From an uncultured Collinsella sp. (lineage in GTDB: Bacteria; Actinomycetota; Coriobacteriia; Coriobacteriales; Coriobacteriaceae), in contig CANRSF010000022.1 of assembly GCA_947642445.1 (NCBI GenBank), forward strand, positions 1 through 34,939: a stretch of 34,939 nt of DNA. Direction: 5' to 3'. Numbering within the stretch: the stretch's first letter is position 1; the number at the start of each line of letters is the position of its first letter. Made by a program: the position numbers and the translations under genes. The notes beneath the pieces were generated by a model. It did not search any database. It was not told the DNA's origin and saw nothing but the letters and a program-made list of their open reading frames with translations. This document shows, piece by piece, positions 1-10,158 of this stretch.

Positions 1-24
1 TACCGCCTCGCGGTGACATCGTTT

Positions 25-591
25 TTATGTCAACCTTGGTCTAACAGAGCCATGGATTTTGGAGATGGGCTCGATGTCGGCGTAGACGTTGAGCGTCGCC
101 ATGGCGTCCTTGTGGCCGAGGATCGATTGGAGCGCCTTGATATCGCCGCCTTGGCGGATCCACTGCGTTGCGAACGTGTGGCGAAGGCCGTGGAACGTGA
201 TCAGCTCGTCGTTGGTGCCCATGAGGCCGTTGGTCTCCGAGAACGTCTTGAACGCCCTGCGGATATAGCTTGTCGTCGCGAAGGTCGCGCCCGGCTCCGA
301 CAGGATGTAGCAGTCCCCGATCTCGACCGCCCCGGTAAGGCCGCGCAAGCGCAGCTTTCCGCAGTCGATCTCGTGGGTCTCCTTCAGGAAGGGGAGTAGG
401 CCGACCGGGTCGATGGGGATACCCCTGGCGTCATGGGTCTTGGTGTCCTTGATGAACGAACCCATTCCCTTCGCGTACGCCACCGAGTGTCTGATCGAGA
501 TCAGGCCCGTCTCGAAATCCACATCGCACCACCGAAGGCCGCAGACCTCGCCGATTCGCATTCCCGTGTGCAGGGCGAGTACGACCGCCCT
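25..591 (-). pseudogene. Tyrosine recombinase (integrase) C-terminal remnant
   Basis: This is the catalytic half of a phage- or ICE-type tyrosine integrase. The reading frame shows the first catalytic Arg in TGMRIGEVCGLRW, a Lys in the beta-hairpin region (IKDTKTHD), the HGLRHTFATQW box with His and Arg, the LGHKD His and the tyrosine in LNVYADIEP, so every active-site residue is visible. The N-terminal arm-binding and core-binding domains, normally about 150-200 residues, are absent. Upstream the frame runs back without a plausible start to the TAG stop of the XRE gene at 592-594, and the two genes share the same frame. I read it as a deletion remnant of a mobile element rather than a working integrase. 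The first internal ATG (559-561) would leave only 178 residues and has no convincing ribosome binding site. Confidence 0.8.
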
Positions 592-843
592 CTAATCCTC
601 GGCGGACCAATCGAGTCCGAACTCCTTTCGGGCATCCTCTTCGCTCATGACTTCGAGAAGGTCTCCGGGTTGGCAACGAAGGGCGAGGCATAGCTGCTCG
701 AGTGTGTTGAAGCGAATGCCGCGAATATGCCCTTTTTTAATACGGGACAGGTTCACGGGCGTGGTTCCAATCCTTTCGGCAAGTTCGTTCGAGGAAATCT
801 TTCGCTCGGCCATGATCTTGTCGAGGCGAACAATTACGGGCAT
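592..843 (-). CDS. YozG-like XRE-family transcriptional regulator (HTH_26 type)
   Basis: An 83-residue protein that is almost entirely one Cro/C1-type helix-turn-helix (about residues 5-67). It begins MPVIVRLDKIMAERKISS and contains NELAERIGTTPVNLSRIKKG followed by the segment ending CLALRCQPGDLLE, the pattern of the short XRE regulators that accompany DUF2975 membrane proteins (the YoaS/YozG arrangement of Bacillus). The start ATG lies 9 bases after the stop of the DUF2975 gene, and the TAAGGAA at that stop supplies the Shine-Dalgarno sequence, so the two are co-transcribed and probably translationally coupled. The likely role is autoregulation of the pair; the palindrome at 1403-1421 is the best operator candidate. 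Immediately downstream the frame continues into the integrase remnant, so the C-terminal tail could have been altered by that junction. Confidence 0.85.
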   Translation of the reverse strand: MPVIVRLDKIMAERKISSNELAERIGTTPVNLSRIKKGHIRGIRFNTLEQLCLALRCQPGDLLEVMSEEDARKEFGLDWSAED

Positions 844-852
844 GGCGTTTCC

Positions 853-1365
853 TTACGCAATCTCGTCGGAGTCGAGGTACAGCTCTCGGGCGTACAAGAA
901 GAGCTGGGAAAGCATGAACAGGACGATGCCGAGAACCAGAGAGGTCCAATCGAATGATGAAGCGATCTCTTGGGCGCCGACGGCCCCCTCGCCGCCAAAC
1001 ATCGAAACGGAGGTTTTGAGTGAGCCGGCGTAGAGGCTGGTGGCAGCTTGAACAACGAAGAGAATGCCGAGCACCTTCAAGCATGTCGCAGACCCTTTCT
1101 TGAAGGGGTCTCCGCTCTTGATCGTCCACACGAGAACGGCGCTGAGGATGGTCGTAGCGATACCGATGACGGCAGGGACCAATGTCGAGATCGCAAGGGC
1201 TGGATACGCGGGGGAGTCTGCAATTACAGGGTTGTCGAGCACTTCGATTGCTGGCTTTAAGGAGAACGCCACTTGTGCGATGGCGGTGGCGCAAAGGGTC
1301 GCAGAGGCTATCGCACATGCGATGCGGAAGGAATGAAGCCGGGGAGTGCGATTGTCGGAACTCAT
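853..1365 (-). CDS. DUF2975 family membrane protein
   Basis: A 170-residue integral membrane protein with four hydrophobic segments, at roughly residues 13-35, 57-82, 94-113 and 143-160. It ends with LFLYARELYLDSDEIA, which resembles the conserved DUF2975 C-terminus. Families of this type are usually encoded directly upstream of a small YozG-like XRE regulator, as here. The biochemical function of the family is not established. The start ATG at 1363-1365 has a strong ribosome binding site (CGGAGG, 5 bases upstream). The gene is divergent from the ABC permease at 1483 across a short AT-rich region containing a 19-bp palindrome, so the XRE partner may control both directions. Together with the integrase remnant this suggests acquired DNA. 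Confidence 0.75.
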   Translation of the reverse strand: MSSDNRTPRLHSFRIACAIASATLCATAIAQVAFSLKPAIEVLDNPVIADSPAYPALAISTLVPAVIGIATTILSAVLVWTIKSGDPFKKGSATCLKVLGILFVVQAATSLYAGSLKTSVSMFGGEGAVGAQEIASSFDWTSLVLGIVLFMLSQLFLYARELYLDSDEIA

Positions 1366-1402
1366 AATAACCTCCGAAGAATTTAAAAAACTCAGGTTAC
1401 TT

Positions 1403-1421
1403 TTTAACAGTTTATGTTAAA
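1403..1421. promoter_or_regulatory. Candidate operator palindrome in the divergent promoter region
   Basis: A perfect inverted repeat, TTTAACA-GTTTA-TGTTAAA, with 7-bp arms and a 5-bp centre, lies in the AT-rich gap between the leftward DUF2975-XRE genes and the rightward ABC permease gene. Its size suits a homodimeric helix-turn-helix repressor. A weak leftward promoter (TTGCCG, 17 bp, TAAACT) overlaps it. The XRE protein at 592-843 is the natural candidate regulator, but this is inferred from position only. Confidence 0.4.
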
Positions 1422-1444
1422 TTGACTTTGCCGGCAAGTAATAA

Positions 1445-1467
1445 GGGCCGAGCATTTTGTTCGGCCC
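1445..1467. terminator. Hairpin between divergent genes (terminator or 5' UTR structure)
   Basis: GGGCCGA and TCGGCCC (7 bp, perfect) enclose a 9-base loop. No strong T-run follows on either strand (TTATTACTT on the minus strand, CTCTGTT on the plus strand). It lies just upstream of the ABC permease start and could be a leader structure or a weak terminator. Confidence 0.3.
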
Positions 1468-1482
1468 CTCTGTTCCGACTGG

Positions 1483-3723
1483 ATGAGGTTAAGGTTGGCG
1501 TTGAATATGCTCAAAATCTCGAAGGCGATCTTTAGGTCGCTTCTCTCCTCCAGGTCGCTCTGTGTTGTCGTTGTTGCGTTGATGGTTCTTTGTGCTCTGC
1601 CCGTCTTCAGGAGCGCGGCTGGCATCGACGGACGGGTCGAATACCTCGAGTCGGGAATAACCCGTGTTGAGCAGGAATTGTCAGCATCCTATGCGGATGC
1701 GCTTGTGAATGCGGGGGAGGACGGTGTCTATACCTCTTCATCAAGCATGCCCGCGCTTCTGTACCCTCTTGCCGCGGGGCGTCTTGTCTTGGCGCCGCTC
1801 TCTCCTCTGCTTCCGTTTCTGCAGGTGTCGGATGGAGCGTACTCCTTTTATGACGGATCGAAGGAGTACTTGCTATGGGCCGCAACGGCCGTTGCCGTCT
1901 CGTTCCTTGCCGCGCGTCTTAACAAACGCGAAAAGCTCATCATCCAGGCACCGATGGGTGAGCTGGGCAGGCTTGTTGCATCGAGCGTATGGGCGAGTGT
2001 TTTTGCGATGCTTGCCGTCTTCGCCGTCAATCTTCCAGGGATAATCGCCGCACTTGTGAAGAATGGCCCGGGCTCGCTGTTCTATCCGATAGGCTACGTT
2101 CAATATGCGACTCCGGTTATCAAACCGGCTTGGCTGGTGTTCGCACAGACGGCCATCTTGCAATTCTTGGTGGCGGCGTTCATCTCGCTCGTCGTTCACC
2201 TTGCCGTGAAGATTGCCAATAACCCTACGCTTGGAATCGTGTTCGTATGTGCCCTGATGGGGGCGACGATGGTTCCCGGGTATTACGGAAGATCCATCGC
2301 TTTACGTGAGTTCGCCCTGTTGAATCTCCTTACGTATGCGAACACTGAGTTGACCGTCGGCGCCTATAGCCCGTACCCGACAACGCAGATAGTGAATCTG
2401 CCTGGACTTTGCTTCGAGCGTGGCGCGATTACCCTCGTATGCGCAATCGGGATCGAGGTGCTGGCAATTAGCCTGCTTTGCGTTGCTGGAAAGAGCGGCT
2501 GCGCGCGCCCGATGTCCCCGATTTGTCTTGAGAGAGGTTCCTTCACCGCATCGAGAACGACAGCCCGTTCGAGCGCTTGTGCCTCCGCCGTTGCATACGT
2601 AAGAACGATGGGGAAGCTGCTCCTGCATTCTCCTGCCCTCGCCGTATGCGCGATTGCAATGTCGACGGCGATGCTGGCCCCGGCTCTGGTCGAGGTGTTT
2701 CCTGACGCTGGTGACGTTTCCGCTGTTCGGTATAGGGATGGGGAACTCCGTTCAATAGATCGGTATCTAGAGCAGGACGCTGCGAATATGGACGTCGAGG
2801 GCAAAGCGGCCCTGGAAGGCATGCGAGATGCTCTTTCGGGTTTCGTGTACGCGCCCACGCCTGCGGAGGGGTTTCGAAGCCTTGCGACGTACGAGCGCGC
2901 TCGAGGCGAGCTGGGCGCGGCAGATGCGACCCTCCTGCAATCGATCGGAATCGAGCCGGAGACTCCTTCTCGTGCGGAGGCGCGCGCCCTTCTGCTCGAG
3001 TCGATCGCGAGCTTGCCGGACCCCAAGGTTTACGAGTTAAGTACGAAGATGCCCCCATTAATCCTCCTTTCGTATCTCCAGGCAGCGCTTCCTTCCTTGT
3101 TTTGGCTGTTGCCCGTGGTTGTCACATCGCTTGCGTGCACCTACCTGCGGTGCCGTTCCCTTCTGGTTTTCCAAGTCCCCGCAACAGCGCATGTGCGTTT
3201 TCTGACGGCTGTTGCGCTGTCTCTCCTGCTTGGCTTGGCGCTGCTTTTGGTGTCGATGGTTCCCGCTGTCGTTGTGTCCGTGATTAAGAACGGTGCGGGT
3301 GGATCGGAGTATCCCGTCGCTCTCATTCGGGCGGGAGCTTCGACAACGTCCATGGTGGAGGAGGCGGTGTTGTGCAGTATTCCGTTGCTGGTCATGGCAT
3401 ACGGCGTGATTTCCGTCGTCGCTGCGTTGACAGCAGCGATTAGCCGCAACCCCGTTGTCACCGGAATGGTTTGCGCGGTTCTCTTGGTGTTGGGTTCGTT
3501 GAGCGCTCATGTTGAAAGCGTGGGCATGGGCGTCGCGCTGCTGGCTCCATTCGCCTCGTTTGATCCCGCTTCCCAGGTGGGGACGATTGGGTTCCTTGGG
3601 CGAGGGACGAACGCGATGCCTTTTGGAGAGGTCGTCGGCGCATCGGGCGCTCTGCTGGTGGTCTTGGGCGCCGTATCTCCGTTGATGGTGCGCCTGAGTG
3701 TTCCAAAGATCGAAAGGGGATGA
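1483..3723 (+). CDS. ABC transporter permease with two tandem related halves
   Basis: A 746-residue polytopic membrane protein, apparently the permease of an ABC-2-like exporter. It reads as two related modules of about 350 residues. Each has an N-terminal membrane helix, an external segment of about 100-150 residues, then a cluster of helices with a conserved loop: ALVKNGPGSLFYPIGYVQ in half 1 and SVIKNGAGGSEYPVALIR in half 2. The permease domain of the downstream fusion protein has LALNGFGQIGYPIAFF at the equivalent place. The substrate is unknown. The start is uncertain: ATG 1483 has little upstream signal, whereas TTG 1495, TTG 1501 or ATG 1507 would be served by the GAGG or AAGG at 1485-1494. 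The stop overlaps the ATGA at 3720, so the gene is coupled to the ATPase. No specific family is recognised beyond ABC permease. Confidence 0.75.
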   Translation: MRLRLALNMLKISKAIFRSLLSSRSLCVVVVALMVLCALPVFRSAAGIDGRVEYLESGITRVEQELSASYADALVNAGEDGVYTSSSSMPALLYPLAAGRLVLAPLSPLLPFLQVSDGAYSFYDGSKEYLLWAATAVAVSFLAARLNKREKLIIQAPMGELGRLVASSVWASVFAMLAVFAVNLPGIIAALVKNGPGSLFYPIGYVQYATPVIKPAWLVFAQTAILQFLVAAFISLVVHLAVKIANNPTLGIVFVCALMGATMVPGYYGRSIALREFALLNLLTYANTELTVGAYSPYPTTQIVNLPGLCFERGAITLVCAIGIEVLAISLLCVAGKSGCARPMSPICLERGSFTASRTTARSSACASAVAYVRTMGKLLLHSPALAVCAIAMSTAMLAPALVEVFPDAGDVSAVRYRDGELRSIDRYLEQDAANMDVEGKAALEGMRDALSGFVYAPTPAEGFRSLATYERARGELGAADATLLQSIGIEPETPSRAEARALLLESIASLPDPKVYELSTKMPPLILLSYLQAALPSLFWLLPVVVTSLACTYLRCRSLLVFQVPATAHVRFLTAVALSLLLGLALLLVSMVPAVVVSVIKNGAGGSEYPVALIRAGASTTSMVEEAVLCSIPLLVMAYGVISVVAALTAAISRNPVVTGMVCAVLLVLGSLSAHVESVGMGVALLAPFASFDPASQVGTIGFLGRGTNAMPFGEVVGASGALLVVLGAVSPLMVRLSVPKIERG

Positions 3724-3728
3724 TCTCG

Positions 3729-4469
3729 ATGATTGACCTTCAAACGCTGACGATCTCTTATGGAAAGAAGGTGCTCGTAGATTCGGTGAACGCTGAGTTT
3801 GCCCCGGGTACGGTCTACGGTCTCGTCGCTCCGAACGGGCATGGAAAGACGACGTTGCTGCGTGCGATGGCAGGTTTGCCGGGTCCTCGCGTGGACGGGA
3901 GCATCGTTCTGGATGAGGTGCAGGGTACGGGTGCGAGAGAGGTCCGTTCTATGATCTTCTATGCACCTGGTGAGGGGACGCTGCTGTATCCCGGATTGCG
4001 TGCGGAAGATCACCTCAAGATGGTTTGCGATATGTGGCCGCATGCTCGCGATATCGAAGAGATAGTGGAACAAACGCAGATAGGCGAGTTCGCGAAGATG
4101 AGGATCCGCACTCTGAGCCAGGGCATGAAGCAGCAGCTTACCCTGGCGATTGCGTATGCGACGGGCGCGCGGTACCTTCTATTAGATGAGCCCATGAACG
4201 CGCTCGACCCCAGCAGGGTGGACTTGCATTCCGAGATTCTCAGGAAGCTGGCCGATTCTGGTACGTGCATCATCATGTCATCCCACATCTTGGATTCGGT
4301 CGATAGGCTGTGCGATGAGATTCTGTTTTTGAAGGATGGGAGGCTCATTAGAAGCATTCCGCAAGATGATGCTGCGCCGAAGTCTCCTGGATCCCATTTC
4401 GCAAAGCCTGCCGGACGCGCCGAGGGTGCGCTAAGCACGTATCGGCGACTCTACGAAAAGGGCGGGTAG
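3729..4469 (+). CDS. ABC transporter ATP-binding protein
   Basis: A 246-residue nucleotide-binding domain. It has Walker A APNGHGKTT (34-42), signature LSQGM (129-133), Walker B YLLLDEP (149-155) followed by NALDP, and the switch histidine in SSHILDS (H186). The first glycine of the usual GPNGxGKT Walker A is alanine, a feature shared with the ATPase domain of the fusion protein at 4623-6431, which suggests the two are paralogous. The start is taken as ATG 3729, because AAGGGG at 3714-3719 is 9 bases upstream. The ATG at 3720, overlapping the permease stop as ATGA, would place that motif directly against the codon. It presumably energises the 746-residue permease. The last 35 residues or so lie outside the core ATPase fold and look unstructured. 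Confidence 0.9.
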   Translation: MIDLQTLTISYGKKVLVDSVNAEFAPGTVYGLVAPNGHGKTTLLRAMAGLPGPRVDGSIVLDEVQGTGAREVRSMIFYAPGEGTLLYPGLRAEDHLKMVCDMWPHARDIEEIVEQTQIGEFAKMRIRTLSQGMKQQLTLAIAYATGARYLLLDEPMNALDPSRVDLHSEILRKLADSGTCIIMSSHILDSVDRLCDEILFLKDGRLIRSIPQDDAAPKSPGSHFAKPAGRAEGALSTYRRLYEKGG

Positions 4470-4471
4470 AA

Positions 4472-4603
4472 ATGCAAGTTAACAATCTATGTGGCCAATA
4501 TAATACCGTTAAACCCGCATATCGATACCGCTCAGCCATTCGCCTCGCCCCCGTCGCACGTATCTTCATCCGGTCTGTTACTTTTAATCTAACGATTCTT
4601 TGA
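4472..4603 (+). CDS. Possible 43-residue small ORF inside the ABC cluster
   Basis: An ATG two bases after the ATPase stop opens a 43-codon frame that ends in TGA at 4601-4603, just upstream of the fusion ABC gene. The peptide begins MQVNNLCGQYNTVKP and then becomes basic and hydrophobic (RYRSAIRLAPVARIFIRSV), with one Cys and net positive charge. The purine stretch before the ATG (GGGCGGG) is only a fair ribosome binding site. It could be a small secreted or membrane-active peptide, a relic of a longer gene, or a chance frame in the 153-base gap. No family is recognised. Confidence 0.25.
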   Translation: MQVNNLCGQYNTVKPAYRYRSAIRLAPVARIFIRSVTFNLTIL

Positions 4604-4622
4604 GGAACGTAGGTGCTTCCAA

Positions 4623-6431
4623 ATGTACTGTCGACTTCTTCTCAAACTGATCCTAAGAGACAAGGCCGCATGGATTTGTACGCTCGTTCTCGCTGCAGCC
4701 TTTTCCGTCCCCATTGCGTTCAATTCACCCATCTACGGGCCCTTCTTTATGAAGCAGGGCATGCAGGGCTTTGTCGACGCATTCAATACGCGCGCGCCCC
4801 AGGCCAGCGGCACAGACCTATCGCCAGAGCAGCAAGCTGACGCGGAGCTTGCAAGATACGCGAACGCCGCCCTTGCCGCTCAAACCGACGCCGCCTTTCT
4901 CGATTCTGCCGAGAGCTACTACGCGCTCATGGGCGAAGGCTTCCAATCCGGGTCCATCGTGGGAGACCGAGAGACCAATGACGCAGCGCTCGCATATTGC
5001 CGTGCCCTGAGCAGCTCCGGCATCACGGATATCCCGGCCTCCGCAAACGACCTGCCGTTCCTTTCCTTCCTGCCTTACGCCATTGCCACGGCGCCGTCTT
5101 TCCTTCCCTTCATCCCCTTCCTTCTCTCGTCGATACTCGTGCTCGGCGCCACAAGGCCCGGGACCCTGGCGGCGAAGGCGCCCGCGCCCAAATTCCGGCG
5201 CCTTATCCAGATCGTGTTTTCGATAATCGCCGCGGGGACCGCGATGCTCCTCGCCGGCCTCGCACCCGGGGGCATTTACGCCTTGGCCCTAAACGGCTTC
5301 GGGCAAATTGGGTACCCGATCGCCTTCTTCCATGACGGCGCGCTTGCCACCACGACCGCGGGAAACGTCTTCACAGCCCTGCTTCTCGCGCTGCTTGCGG
5401 GCGGAACCTTGATATCCGTTTGCTCCGCCGTCATATCGACCGCAACGAGGCGCGTCCTCGCGGGCCCCCTTACCTCCGCGCTGCTTGTCGCGGCCCCGGC
5501 ATTCCCGTTGCTGTCCGATTCGGCACCAGGGCATAATGCCGTGCTCGGGCTCCTGCCGCTGGCCGTGTTCTCGCCTATCGAGGCAACGGGCTACGTAGGA
5601 TGCTTCCCGACAGAATTCATTGGCTCCGGTTCAGGCAGCGCATCGATGCTTGCCGTGGCCCTGATATACGTCGCGGTCCTTTTTGCGGTCGGCGCCGTTG
5701 CGGCACGTTCGCCCAAACAGCCTGGACCCGCGAAAAAGCACCATGGGCTCGAGCTTCTGGACGCGAGCGTGGGATACGGGAGCACGACGATACTTTCAAT
5801 CGGGTCGCTTTTCCTGAGCCCGGGAACGGCGGCGGGCCTCGTTGCTCCCAACGGCTCGGGGAAAACCACCCTTCTTGAAGCGCTGTCGGGCCAATTTCCC
5901 ACCCGCATCCGCTCGGGAAGCCTGGCGGCAGACGGAATCCGCCAACGTCGATCAGCCGAATTTGCAGGACTCGTCTACCTGAGCTCTTCGGGCAGCGCGG
6001 ATCTCTACCCCACGCTATCGGCCATCGAGCACCTTGCTTTCGTTAGGGAGGCGTGGAAATCGGCCGCCGACATCGACTCGCTCTGCGACTCCCTCGGAAT
6101 CTCCCCATATCTCGACAAGCCGACCCGTAAACTCTCGACAGGAATGAAGCAGCAGGTAAAGCTTGCCATGGCGATAGCGACCGATTGCCCGTACCTTATC
6201 CTCGATGAACCGCTGAACGGCCTCGATCCGGGAAAACGGAAAACCTCCTGCGACGCGATGCGCAGCGAGGTGGCGCGGGGACGAAGCGTGCTCATTTCAA
6301 GCCATCTGCTCGACGACCTGGCAGACCTTACCAACTCGTTCTACTTCATCGAGGCCGGCACGCTCGTGGAAAAGATCAAGTCGTCCTCGCAGACGCTCAA
6401 GCAGGAATATCTCGATACATACGAGAGATGA
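4623..6431 (+). CDS. ABC transporter permease-ATPase fusion protein
   Basis: A 602-residue protein with an N-terminal permease module (about residues 1-370) and a C-terminal nucleotide-binding domain (about 375-600). The permease has a first helix near residues 15-33, an external region of about 120 residues, then several helices including the LALNGFGQIGYPIAFF loop also seen in both halves of the upstream permease. The ATPase has Walker A APNGSGKTT (408-416), signature LSTGM (504-508), Walker B YLILDEP (524-530) and switch His561 in SSHLLDD. The start ATG has AGG at 4611-4613 about 9 bases upstream. The order membrane domain then ATPase is that of half-transporters, which act as dimers or pair with another half. 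Its codon choice is visibly more C-rich at third positions than in the two upstream genes, suggesting a separate history. Confidence 0.85.
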   Translation: MYCRLLLKLILRDKAAWICTLVLAAAFSVPIAFNSPIYGPFFMKQGMQGFVDAFNTRAPQASGTDLSPEQQADAELARYANAALAAQTDAAFLDSAESYYALMGEGFQSGSIVGDRETNDAALAYCRALSSSGITDIPASANDLPFLSFLPYAIATAPSFLPFIPFLLSSILVLGATRPGTLAAKAPAPKFRRLIQIVFSIIAAGTAMLLAGLAPGGIYALALNGFGQIGYPIAFFHDGALATTTAGNVFTALLLALLAGGTLISVCSAVISTATRRVLAGPLTSALLVAAPAFPLLSDSAPGHNAVLGLLPLAVFSPIEATGYVGCFPTEFIGSGSGSASMLAVALIYVAVLFAVGAVAARSPKQPGPAKKHHGLELLDASVGYGSTTILSIGSLFLSPGTAAGLVAPNGSGKTTLLEALSGQFPTRIRSGSLAADGIRQRRSAEFAGLVYLSSSGSADLYPTLSAIEHLAFVREAWKSAADIDSLCDSLGISPYLDKPTRKLSTGMKQQVKLAMAIATDCPYLILDEPLNGLDPGKRKTSCDAMRSEVARGRSVLISSHLLDDLADLTNSFYFIEAGTLVEKIKSSSQTLKQEYLDTYER

Positions 6432-6504
6432 ATGTGGGGGAGTGTTCGGATGAAGTTGATATTTAAGGTCCAGCTCGTGTTGTGCCGAAAAGACCGTGAA
6501 CCTT

Positions 6505-6533
6505 TTGTGGGACACGCGGCGCCGTGGTACCAT
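6505..6533 (+). promoter_or_regulatory. Predicted promoter of rpmE
   Basis: TTGTGG and TACCAT are separated by 17 bp, and the -10 is preceded by TGG (extended -10). A start near 6540 would give a leader of about 78 bases holding both hairpins described for the rpmE leader. Confidence 0.5.
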
Positions 6534-6546
6534 AGCCGAGTTTGTT

Positions 6547-6595
6547 GTCTTGGTCGGAAACCAAGACGCCTTATGCGCTGATCGGTAACCAGCGC
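6547..6595 (+). ncRNA. rpmE 5' leader with two related hairpins (candidate L31 autoregulatory leader)
   Basis: Hairpin 1 pairs GTCTTGGT (6547-6554) with ACCAAGAC (6560-6567) around the loop CGGAA. Hairpin 2 pairs GCGCTG (6575-6580) with CAGCGC (6590-6595). Both units contain similar text (GGTCGGAAACCA and GATCGGTAACCA) and are followed by GCC. Ribosomal-protein leaders controlling rpmE have been described in several bacterial groups, from memory including Coriobacteria, and this has the expected place and size. The RBS (AAGGAG near 6605) follows hairpin 2 closely, so the structure could control translation. Confidence 0.5.
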
Positions 6596-6617
6596 CTGAC
6601 TAATAAGGAGTCCTACC

Positions 6618-7043
6618 ATGAAGCAGGGTATCCATCCCCAGTATGTCGAGTGCACGGTGACGTGCTCCTGCGGCAACACCTTCAAGACGCACGCTACCGT
6701 GTCCGAGATGAAGGTCGAGCTTTGCAACGAGTGCCACCCGTTCTACACCGGCCAGCAGAAGTTCGTCGACACCGGTGGACGCGTCCAGCGCTTCGCCGAC
6801 AAGTTCGGTGGCGCCGCTGCCGCCCAGCTCAAGAAGGCCGAGGAGGCCAAGGCTGCCAAGGCCGCCAAGGCTGCTGAGGCCGAGGCCGCTCGCAAGGCCG
6901 CCGCTGAGGCTAAGGCTGCCGAGAAGGCTAAGCGTGCCGCTAAGTTCGCCGAGGAGGCTGCCAAGCAGGCCGCCGAGGCTCCTGCAGAGGCTCCCGTCGA
7001 GGAGGCCGCTGCCGAGGCCGAGACCACCGAGGCTGCTGAGTAA
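6618..7043 (+). CDS. rpmE: 50S ribosomal protein L31 with long Ala/Lys/Glu-rich C-terminal tail
   Basis: The first 70 or so residues are L31: [18 protein letters not shown], the zinc-binding cysteines C16, C18, C36 and C39 (the C+ form), and the [20 protein letters not shown] block. A tail of about 70 residues follows, nearly all Ala, Lys and Glu (repeats such as [19 protein letters not shown]), predicted to be helical or disordered, ending in an acidic stretch. Bacterial L31 is normally about 70-80 residues, so the protein is about double length. The tail is in good frame with strong codon bias and is therefore probably real. It is a monocistronic gene with its own promoter, structured leader and a strong terminator. 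Confidence 0.95.
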   Translation: MKQGIHPQYVECTVTCSCGNTFKTHATVSEMKVELCNECHPFYTGQQKFVDTGGRVQRFADKFGGAAAAQLKKAEEAKAAKAAKAAEAEAARKAAAEAKAAEKAKRAAKFAEEAAKQAAEAPAEAPVEEAAAEAETTEAAE

Positions 7044-7080
7044 ATAGCTCGCCGCGGAATCGCTCGCATTCATGGCATGA

Positions 7081-7120
7081 GGGCCGTGCATCCATTTGGG
7101 TGCGCGGCCCTTTTCTTTTT
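7081..7120 (+). terminator. Rho-independent terminator of rpmE
   Basis: A 13-pair stem from GGGCCGTGCATCC and GGGTGCGCGGCCC with loop ATTT is followed by TTTTCTTTTT. It stands 37 bases after the rpmE stop. Confidence 0.9.
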
Positions 7121-7121
7121 A

Positions 7122-7154
7122 TTGGTGCAAGCTAACCTGTCCCCGTGGCACCAA
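7122..7154. repeat. Hairpin repeat with AACCTGTCCC core, copy 1
   Basis: TTGGTGC (7122-7128) and GCACCAA (7148-7154) flank a loop containing AACCTGTCCC (7134-7143). The core is identical to copies 2 and 3, but the arms differ in sequence while keeping complementarity. Confidence 0.5.
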
Positions 7155-7184
7155 ATGGCAGAGAGACGGCGTTTGCTCAGATAA

Positions 7185-7221
7185 AACTTGCCAAAATAAA
7201 CCTGTCCCATTGTGGCAGGTT
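7185..7221. repeat. Hairpin repeat with AACCTGTCCC core, copy 2
   Basis: AACTTGCCA (7185-7193) pairs with TGGCAGGTT (7213-7221), with one G-T pair, around a loop carrying AAATAAACCTGTCCC. It is nearly identical to the copy upstream of the serine recombinase at 19313. Together with copy 1 it occupies most of the gap upstream of secA. Beyond it I see only a possible -10 (TACAAT, 7284-7289) for secA without a good -35. Confidence 0.65.
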
Positions 7222-7350
7222 GGTCATAGTTATTACGTGGCGGTCGAGGTCGACCGTATAGGCCGCGCCTTGTTTGGCTAAAGTACAATCATCTGTGTTT
7301 AACTCGCCCGCAGCTGCACGGCGTGGGCGATGGCCAAAAAGGAAAACCAC

Positions 7351-10157
<2,807 letters not shown>

Positions 10158-10158
<1 letters not shown>

